From Cristatella mucedo (Eukaryota; Bryozoa; Phylactolaemata; Cristatellidae): 64,000 bases of DNA. The stretch spans positions 6,381,501 through 6,445,500 of the forward strand of contig WPIO01000012.1 in the NCBI GenBank assembly GCA_009760855.2, given 5' to 3'. The notes under the pieces were generated by a model that had not been told where the DNA came from, ran no database searches, and worked only from the letters and a program-made list of their open reading frames with translations. Shown here in pieces: positions 57,041 to 64,000 of this stretch (positions are counted from its first letter, which is position 1; every line of letters starts with the position of its first letter). A program made the translations under genes and the position numbers.

Positions 57041-57454
57041 TTAGCGTAGATAATTGCGTCCGGTTGGGAGCAGGTCAAGTTGCCATGCTGCCCCATGTGG
57101 CCCCTTGACGAGAAGTCGCAGCGCGGCGGCCTTTCGCTGGCGAGACCTGCTGCCTGCACTGCCCCCTGGGAAGCCTAGCTCGGCGCCGCTCTCCTTTCGG
57201 GTACCGGAAGCCTCTACGGTAAGCAACGGCAGTTGGCCGAACTGCGGTGAATCGCCCAATGACTTGCCAGTGCGAGGACCTTTCGTCGACTTGGCTACAA
57301 GGCCGCGCGGCGGCTGAGTAAAGTGGCGGCAAGCCGGCGGCCTGAAATGCAGGGGCGAGTGCCGCACGAACTCTTGTACGGCTACGGAGTAGGACTCGTT
57401 ATCAGTTACCCATAGTCCAACTCTTTCGAACTTGCGACGGCGCCCCGCCATCAT
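57041..57454 (-). CDS. unrecognised ORF in a CpG-rich patch
   Basis: 137 codons on the minus strand. The second of two adjacent ATGs has a strong start context (A at -3, G at +4). The region 57050-57720 is GC- and CpG-rich, as at a promoter. The peptide begins MMAGRRRKFERVGLWV, continues VTDNESYSVAVQEFVRHSPL and becomes basic. A second open minus frame (56857-57159) overlaps its end, so a splice or frameshift may join them. I recognise no family, and it may be a chance ORF of high-GC DNA. Confidence 0.3.
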   Translation of the reverse strand: MMAGRRRKFERVGLWVTDNESYSVAVQEFVRHSPLHFRPPACRHFTQPPRGLVAKSTKGPRTGKSLGDSPQFGQLPLLTVEASGTRKESGAELGFPGGSAGSRSRQRKAAALRLLVKGPHGAAWQLDLLPTGRNYLR

Positions 57455-57884
57455 GCGGCACCGGCTGCATTATACGAAATGCTCAGCCGTATCGCCTTGC
57501 ACTCGTGCGAAGCGCGAGGCGAAGTTGTAGCCTCTTTGATTGGATGCCCGCGAGGCGCTGCGGGCCTCTCGGCGCCGGTAGCGGCGGGATGACGCCTTCC
57601 GAGAATCGCTGTAGGCACCACTCGCAGCTGTTTGATTTGTCTTTGCAGAGTCGTCAGCCTCAGCTACCTCTACAGCGGCGCGCTTCTATCGTCCTACTGC
57701 AGCGGCGGCAGAGAAGAGAGAGGGGGAGAGGAGTAAGAAGGAAAAGAAGGGAGTAGGCTGAATACACCGACATCTCCTTTACTTTTTACAAGGACCCGCC
57801 CGCCTCGTGCGGCAGCTTTAAAAGCTCTCGACCCCTTAAAAGCTAAGCACAGCGATAAAAGCTGCAACTCACCCGTCCAACCTC

Positions 57885-58086
57885 CCACCGGTCGCGCCCC
57901 CTACCGGTCGCGCCCCCTACCGGTCGCGCCCCCTACCGGTCGCGCCTCCTACCGGTCGCGCCCCCTACCGGTCGCGCCGCCTACCGGTCGCGCCTCCTAC
58001 CGGTCGCGCCGCCTACCGGTCGTGCCCCCTTACGGTCGTGCCCCTTACCGATCGCGCCCCCTAATGGTCGTGCCCCCTACTGGTTA
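57885..58086. repeat. 16-bp GC-rich minisatellite, about 13 copies
   Basis: The unit CTACCGGTCGCGCCCC is repeated in tandem. It is near-perfect in the first eight copies and decays towards 58080. Each intact unit contains the palindrome ACCGGT and CpG dinucleotides. Confidence 0.96.
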
Positions 58087-58137
58087 ACCGAGCTTCGTTG
58101 AGTTTGCCTTTGGCACAAATGCCATATCTCTGCAATA

Positions 58138-58775
58138 AGAATAATAATAAAATATTTTCACGGGCCCTAAGAGAGCCAAATGTCCTTCCATGTACTTAAC
58201 GTACGCTGAGAAGGAAGCACGTCAATGTGCTTTATGATAACACGCTCAGCCTTATCATGCATTAGCACACAAATGATTGTTCACCTCAGAGGGAGCAAAT
58301 GCCGCGAGGAAAAAAGGATTGTTAGTTGTTTTAATGTCGTCCATTCAGGGGTTGACGTCGGTCGGAGTGAGTTCCAGGCTTTGGGAGCGTATGAGCTAAG
58401 GTGGCTGTCTTCAAAGGATTTGAGGTTGGTTGGAGGCACATTTAAATGGATCGAGTCAGAAGAGCGGGCACTACGTCGCCTAGCCAGATTGCGAATTGGT
58501 TCTGATAGGTAGGCTGGAGCCAAAGAATTAAAGGACCTAAGCGTGAGTGACAGATCTTTCTAGTCGATGTGCTGCTTCACTGGGAGCCAGTGCAGGTCAG
58601 CTAGAAAGGTGTGATGTGGCAACTTCGCCGCTCACGACAGAATACCTAGCTGCAGAGCTTTGCACCAGCTGTTGGCGCCAGATTGCACTACCCGGTAGGC
58701 CAGCAAGCAGTGAGTTATTGAAGTCGAGACGGGATTTCACAAATGCATACCCTAATTTAGATGTAGATTAGATGT
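58138..58775 (-). mobile_element. LINE fragment (minus), subfamily 3, 3' part
   Basis: (AATA)n start, tail GGCCCTAAGAGAGCCAAATG, 3' UTR, then the ORF2 end (minus peptide includes PKAWNSLRPTSTP and FEDSHLSSYA) and antisense blocks 'GATAGGTAGGCTGGAGCCAA' and 'GAGCTTTGCACCAGCTGTTG'. Confidence 0.85.
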
Positions 58776-58789
58776 AATTAATTCAGATG

Positions 58790-59150
58790 TAATTACCAAT
58801 CTTACGATCCTAATGAAGGCAACGGACCATAAGAGCGTTAAGTATGCAGACAAGCGCCTGACATTCGGACCCAGGGGCCAACGTCGGCCTCGGTCTTGCC
58901 GTTCGTCGTAGGAGCTCTCTCGGGTCGCTGTACCCGGGCAGGGAGCGGTGCCTCAACGCACTCGGCATCAAGTCAGCATACCGGAGGCAGCTAATCTGGA
59001 AGCAGCGCGTGAGCGATGCAGTGAGTGACAGCATCGTGGTGTGGGCCCAGTTCTCCGAGGGAGGAGCGAGGTAGCGCTCAGCCAGCGGATGGGGGAAAGG
59101 ACGGCACGCTACCTTCGCTTGCGTAATACAATTATATTTTACGATTCTGT
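58790..59150 (+). mobile_element. retroelement fragment nested inside the LINE
   Basis: The LINE homology stops near 58775 and resumes near 59160. In between, one plus frame encodes SLGSLYPGRERCLNALGIKS, then AYRRQLIWKQRVSDAVSD. This resembles the reverse-transcriptase C-terminus of some other non-LTR elements ('VVGALGS... LGI'). The assignment is tentative. Confidence 0.4.
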
Positions 59151-59154
59151 AATA

Positions 59155-59400
59155 CGGTTATATTTTTGCTGTCTAAGCAAGCCCGAATTCTAGCAACGTT
59201 ATGTAGCTAAAAGTAGGCAGACTTGACTGTGGAGCAGGTTTGGTTTTCTAAATAAGGGTCACTTAGGACCAGGATACCTAGATTTCATACAAATTTCAAC
59301 AGAGGATATGCTACCCAAGCCCATTTTTAGGGATAGGTTTTCCGATTTCTGTTCTGTCATTTAGTTTGAGAAAGTTTTTGCCATCCAAGTCCGAGTGTCA
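59155..59400 (-). mobile_element. LINE fragment (minus), 5' part of the 58138 copy
   Basis: Antisense blocks 'TCTAAGCAAGCCCGAATTCT', 'AGCAACGTTATGTAGCTAAA' and 'GGATATGCTACCCAAGCCC' match the upstream part of the copies at 29540-29790 and 16280-16560, completing the interrupted element. Confidence 0.75.
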
Positions 59401-61699
59401 GAATTACGTGAAGCCAAGATGTTTAGAGAGTGTGCACCGGCAGCTACCACTACAGACAACGTGCCTGAACGCATTAACTGATTGGATGGGAGAGAGGGCT
59501 ACGGCTGATTGGATGGGAGAGAGGACTTCGATGCTGCATCTTCCTGTACATGCTACGATCACCAGGCTCTTTACGTGCTTGCTCCAGCCCGCGTTTACTC
59601 GAGATTGGTTCATTAAATAAAAATTTATTTGCCACATCTTACTGAAGAAAGAGGCATCGGTAACCCGAGTTGGAGTTCCGGTCGCATTACGTGAATGTAG
59701 CTGCTAATTCAGCTTCCCAACGTTTTGGCGTATATTTCCACACGCATCACGTTGAATGCGGATTTGAAAACCAACTCGAGGTCAGGTGATAGCTGCGCTT
59801 TCAGATTTGAATCCAAATATCAAGCGGGCGAACACTGCTGACATCCGGATTGGTGGTGAGCGGTTGCCTCTGAAGCGTGGAACTCATGACGCACACCCTC
59901 TGCCAAATCCAGCCGACCGACGGACGTCCGTGCGTGGCGGGGCATTCAGCTCCCCCCACCCCGCTCGTGAGCCGCCGCCGGATTATAGGATGTCCGGTCA
60001 GTATTTTCTGTTGTGTGCATCTGTTGCAATCGGGCAGTTCCTGAACTACCATGACATGCCAAACCCCTGAGATTGCTTGACGATCGCAGACTCTCGTACT
60101 CGTGCGGATTGACACCGCCCCGAAAATGGCACCCTATCCAGTTCGACAGGTCGCCTTGTGTCCATTTGGCACTTAACGTTACTGCACGCTAACGTTAGTG
60201 CCTGTTCCGCCTTTCCTTTGCAACGGCTACCCCTCAAAGTGATTGTCGTTTTAGCTCGGTCACGTCATCTCGCATACAACAGCTCAAAGGGCGCCATAAC
60301 CCCCTCCCCTATGGGTGTGTGGTGCCGCGTCCATAACTGCCAGTGTCTGCGATTGTATCCCCGATCGGAATGCGACTATTTCTTCCCGGTGCAGAAAGGC
60401 GCCACTGCCGAACGGCCTGCGGAGTTGCAATCTTTGGCCAGCACCCAGCGGAAACTGGCTCAAAGAGGCTCCCTTTTCGCCTCAAGTGCTGCGATTCTGT
60501 TATTTTACTCATCACCCTAGTACTCAGGTACATTGAAGACCATTCGTGTCGGCACCTGGCGAGGTGAGACATCCGCTAAGCAAGCGAACACCTGCTAGCA
60601 GCGGTGGCACCAATGCTAAATCACGTTTACACTGGCTACTAGTTGCAACGTTCATTAGCAGTTTGGACTCGAGAGCTGCCATAGTTGGCATCTAGTATTT
60701 GACCACCGCGACCTGCAAACCAGCAGGGACCTTCCACGTGGCTTCTTTATGTTTAAGTCTCTAGCCTTTCGCACTTGACGTTGAGGAAATTCAAGACCAG
60801 CTCGCAGGTCAATCGGACCTACGCTAGCTACCGAAAGGTGATTTGTCATTTTTTCAGTTACTCCGGCTCGCTGTTGTTACAATGAAGGCTCCAGGAAGGG
60901 TGCTGGGGATGGAAAGAGAGAGGGCAAATAGCTTCCGTTAGTCTGACTGACGGGGAAGAGGCCGACCACCCCATTCAAGGCTGAAACCTGTCAAGCCACC
61001 TCCCCTTTGCTTGAGACGACCCCTTAAGACCCTCTCTAAAAGCCCCGTAACACCCTCCGTGGTGGTTATCCGGCTTCCGCTGTGGGCTACCAACTGAGCC
61101 ACGTATAAACAGTCCTTTTCCGTCCGTTTTTAAGGCTTACATCAACTTCCAGGAGCGTTCCGTTCTGGAATCCGGTGCGTGTTAGACGCATAGAGCGCAG
61201 TGCGGTTCTGATTGTAGGCCCAGATAAACTGAAAAGAAGACCGGACGATCAATTACAAGCTCCTTCAAGTGATCGCCTGTTTTGCAATGAAAGAAATGGT
61301 AAGAGTATAGCAAAGGGTATGCATATCAATAATGGCTTGGCTGTTTTTACTGAGGCCTAGCTCGAGAGTTTTTGTCGATGCGACACAATCGGTTAGGATC
61401 GCTCTAGTAATACTTACGGGAGTAATATACGCTATATACGTTCGGGGTTGGGCGACCGAAGACATCGAAGACAAGTATGACGGGCGACTCCTCCATAGGA
61501 GCTGTGCCTATCAGACCACGGACGGACGGCAAATGGATGGTCCCCCAAGCCATCCGTCAAATGGCCGGACGGGCTGAAAGCCGGCAGGCTCGCAAAACTG
61601 GCAGCACGGACGCGGCTTTAGGGTGCGGCTCTACCGGCTTGTCAACAGGCGCGCCCTCGTCGAGGTAATTCTGATTACCAAGGTCTGACGAGGCCTGCC
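59401..61699. other. no supported gene
   Basis: GC-richer than the LINE-filled DNA before it. Several 60-120 codon frames overlap on both strands at 59786-60572 without recognisable domains. A 17-bp direct repeat 'GATTGGATGGGAGAGAG' occurs at about 59480 and 59507. Confidence 0.35.
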
Positions 61700-61718
61700 G
61701 TGCGACGCTCGCAAAGGC

Positions 61719-61937
61719 GTGGGCGTGGGCGCAAGGCAGGCCTCTGGCTCTCCAATGGGAGACCGCATTTCGATGTACACGGACGGGTCTAAAAATGGTT
61801 CTGGGCGGCGGGTCTTTGGCGCGGAGTTTCGAGCCCTCCCAAAAGGAAGGGGTAGTAATTATCTTTTTTTTGTCGGGGGTTTAAGATTTTTTCGGGCGGG
61901 AACCTTCGGAGAGCAGCTTCAATGCCCTTTTTCCTAG
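61719..61937 (+). pseudogene. retrotransposon RNase H fragment
   Basis: The plus frame encodes MGDRISMYTDGSKNGSG (about 61758-61808), then VFGAEF and L-P-K-G. The Y-T-D-G-S-K-x-x-S-G signature with a following V-F-G-x-E-F is the start of the RNase H domain carried by I/Jockey-type non-LTR retroelements, and the Asp is the first catalytic residue. The GxGAGV element is damaged (RRV) and the rest is lost, so it is a relic. Confidence 0.58.
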
Positions 61938-62385
61938 AAAGCTAGCCGATTCTTTCTCAGAGTGGCTCAATAGAGCTGCCTGCCGGAAAGCTTTCGCCAC
62001 GCTTCAACAAGCTCTCCAACTGGGGGCGTCAATCTCTTTTCTTTTTTATTAGACGCCTCGAGGCTGTCGGGCGAAGTTCCTTCGGCGGGGAGATTCCGAC
62101 CCTCTTCAAACGATTTGTAGCGAGTTTCGTTTTCGAAGCGCTGACGAGCCTATTTGGGCGGTGGTCCTTCGGCGAGCGTAATTAGAGTCTGCTTCCCGAA
62201 GAGTCTATTTTCCTTTTCGAAACAATCATATTTAACGGGAAGGGGGTAAAGAGGCGTCGTGCCGACGCGGAGCACCTCTGGCGGGCGGGCAGCGCCGCGG
62301 CCCGTCCCCGGAGGCAGCAGCCGGGCAGCTGGGGGGGGGGGGATATGCTAGGAAGCATCGCGTGCGGCTGCGGCGGCGGCGGCAT
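61938..62385. other. no supported gene
   Basis: GC-rich with pyrimidine runs and a G-run at 62330-62342; no recognised gene. Confidence 0.35.
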
Positions 62386-62760
62386 CTGCAGCAAGCGCTC
62401 CAGCTCGCAGCCCATCTCCTGGAGGTAGGTCCAAAGGCGGCGTCTCTGCAGCAAGCTCTCCTGCAGCAAGCTCTCCAGCTCCCAGCCCATCTCCTGGAGG
62501 TAGGTCCAAAGGCGGCGTCTCTGCAGCAAGCTCTCCAGCTCGCAGCCCATCTCCTGGAGGTAGGTCCAAAGGCGGCGTCTCTGCAGCAAGCTCTCCAGCT
62601 CGCAGCCCATCTCCTGGAGGTAGGTCCAAAGGCGGCGTCTCTGCAGCAAGCTCTCCAGCTCGCAGCCCATCTCCTGGAGGTAGGTCCAAAGGCAGCGTAT
62701 CTGCGGCAAGCTCTCCAGCTCGCAGCCCATCTCCTGGAGGTAGGTCCAAAGGCAGCTTCC
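62386..62760. repeat. 60-bp minisatellite, 6 copies plus a 15-bp partial
   Basis: The unit begins CTGCAGCAAGCTCTCCAGCT and ends AGGCGGCGTCT. Copies start at 62386, 62461, 62521, 62581, 62641 and 62701; a 15-bp partial unit sits at 62446-62460. Since 60 is a multiple of three, three minus frames and one plus frame stay open across it. One minus frame gives a 20-residue repeat RRRLWTYLQEMGCELESLLQ. Whether any is translated is unknown. Confidence 0.96.
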
Positions 62761-63555
62761 GAAGTCAAGGACGACGAGCTACGGAGTCGATGAAAAGCTT
62801 GACTTTCTAAACCGGCTCTGCAGGCTACCGCAGCGGCAGCCACCCAAGGCACAGGTACTAACCGTTAAAAGTCGCATGAGGAGTTTAACCGTTTGTCCAC
62901 GCCGTTTCTAGTTGCTCTTGCCTGGGACCACGGTCGCATCTAATCAGAAATATCTATTCAGCCTTTGGCCGCCCCTCGAATGCGCGTGCTAACCCCTCCA
63001 GGGTATCTTCCAAGGGGAGGCAAGTAAGCGCGCAGAGAGCGAAGCGAGACACTTTTCGGGTGGCGCGCCGCCGTGGGCGCGCACCTTTTCCAGATGTTTC
63101 TCCAGAGGAAGCCGCAACTGTTTCCTCAGAGTGTGCTAAAACAAAAGTATACTGAGCTCCGCCTTCGGCGTACGCGCACGGGATCGATAATTTTTTAAGC
63201 GAGTCGCCATATTTTCAGAGTTACTCACGAGGCGATTCTGCTTGCGTAGCTCAGAAGAGGGCTGCCGAGCGGCGCGCATTCGGCAAACGGCTTCAGGCGT
63301 TCCCAACGCTGCTACAAACAATTCTTTCAGACAGGTCGGCATCAAGAGACTGGCGAGCGGTGCGCCTTCGACTCGGAGCTTCTGGCTCTCCCAGCCTGGA
63401 GGAAGGCCACAACTTTAAAAGGGGCTGAAGAGCTTTTCCGGGTAAAATTACGAAAGAAAGCCTTAACCTCTACCGCGCCCTTCAAGAGGCTGCACCGCCT
63501 CGCACCAGAATATTGGCCACGCCCGCCAAAGAGAGCGGCGACTTTCCCCCGTGCA
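62761..63555. other. no supported gene
   Basis: GC-rich, no recognised gene. Confidence 0.35.
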
Positions 63556-63560
63556 AAGGC

Positions 63561-63584
63561 TCTCTCTGTCTCTCTGTCTCTCTG

Positions 63585-63683
<99 letters not shown>

Positions 63684-63735
63684 CTCTCTCTGTCTCTGTC
63701 TGTCTTTCTCTGTCTCTCTGTCTCTGTCTCGGCTA
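63561..63735. repeat. (CT)n microsatellite with CTGT interruptions
   Basis: About 80 bp of pure CT flanked by TCTGTCTC units. Confidence 0.97.
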
Positions 63736-63750
63736 TCAGCATGCTCCTAC

Positions 63751-64000
63751 CGTCTGTCTGTCTCTGTCTGTCTCTGTCTGTCTCTGTCTGTCTCTGTCTG
63801 TCTCTGCCTGCCTCTGTCTGCCTCTGTCTGTCTCTGTCTGTCTCTGTCTGTCTCTGTCTGTCTCTGTCTGTCTCTGTCTGTCTCTGTCTGTCTCTGTCTG
63901 TCTCTGTCTGTCTCTGTCTGTCTCTGTCTGTCTCTGTCTGTCTGTCTCTGTCTGTCTCTGTCTGTCTCTGTCTGTCTCTGTCTGTCTCTGTCTGTCTCTG
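63751..64000. repeat. 10-bp satellite (TCTCTGTCTG)n running to the window edge
   Basis: Head-to-tail decamers, mostly perfect, with a few CCTG variants near 63805-63825. The array continues past the end of the window. Confidence 0.97.

Noticed and set aside
57885-58086. CRISPR-like array
   Set aside because: Units are contiguous with no spacers, and the genome is eukaryotic; it is a minisatellite.
61060-61110. tRNA-like A-box phrase on the minus strand (GTGGCTCAGTTGGTAG)
   Set aside because: No B box or cloverleaf partner at the right distance, and no repeated body seen.

Overview
The window is eukaryotic, probably invertebrate (metazoan), nuclear DNA. The supporting signs are a split gene with GT/AG introns, tRNA-derived SINEs, 5'-truncated L2/CR1-type LINEs, many microsatellites and two recognisable animal gene families. 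I cannot name the phylum from the sequence alone.

Layout. 1-5.3 kb: repeat fragments and a canonical tRNA-Gln(CUG) gene. 5.37-7.44 kb, minus strand: a complete-looking, uninterrupted alpha-L-iduronidase (lysosomal GH39) reading frame. About 220 bp away, on the plus strand, is a short candidate first coding exon (7656-7713), so the two could share a divergent promoter. 7.7-36 kb: gene-poor DNA filled with LINE 3' ends, two SINE families, a pogo/Tigger-like transposon remnant and satellites. 36.5-44.2 kb: a GC-rich block carrying a plus-strand ETS transcription factor gene of the ELF/E74 subfamily. I can trace eight likely coding exons; the last one seen encodes most of the ETS domain and stops at the usual internal splice site, so the 3' end of the gene is missing from the window or was not found. 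44.2-59.4 kb: more repeats, two back-to-back inverted duplications around TA tracts, a decayed Ty3/gypsy integrase split by a hAT-like MITE, and a CpG-rich patch with a 16-bp minisatellite. 59.4-64 kb: a compositionally different GC-rich stretch with an RNase H fragment of a retroelement, a 60-bp minisatellite open in several frames, and long CT-rich simple repeats to the edge.

Working relations. The clearest system is the retroposon network. The LINE 3' end (stem GCGCC...GGCGC followed by a TAA/TTA tail) is shared with one tRNA-headed SINE family (SINE-A), which is expected if the LINE enzyme mobilises that SINE. A second SINE family (SINE-B) lacks this tail and has a tRNA-like head with an unusually long hairpin. 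In the ETS gene every intron upstream of the ETS domain falls in phase 1, so each internal exon could be skipped without breaking the frame. I found no CRISPR array, operon or prokaryotic-type system.
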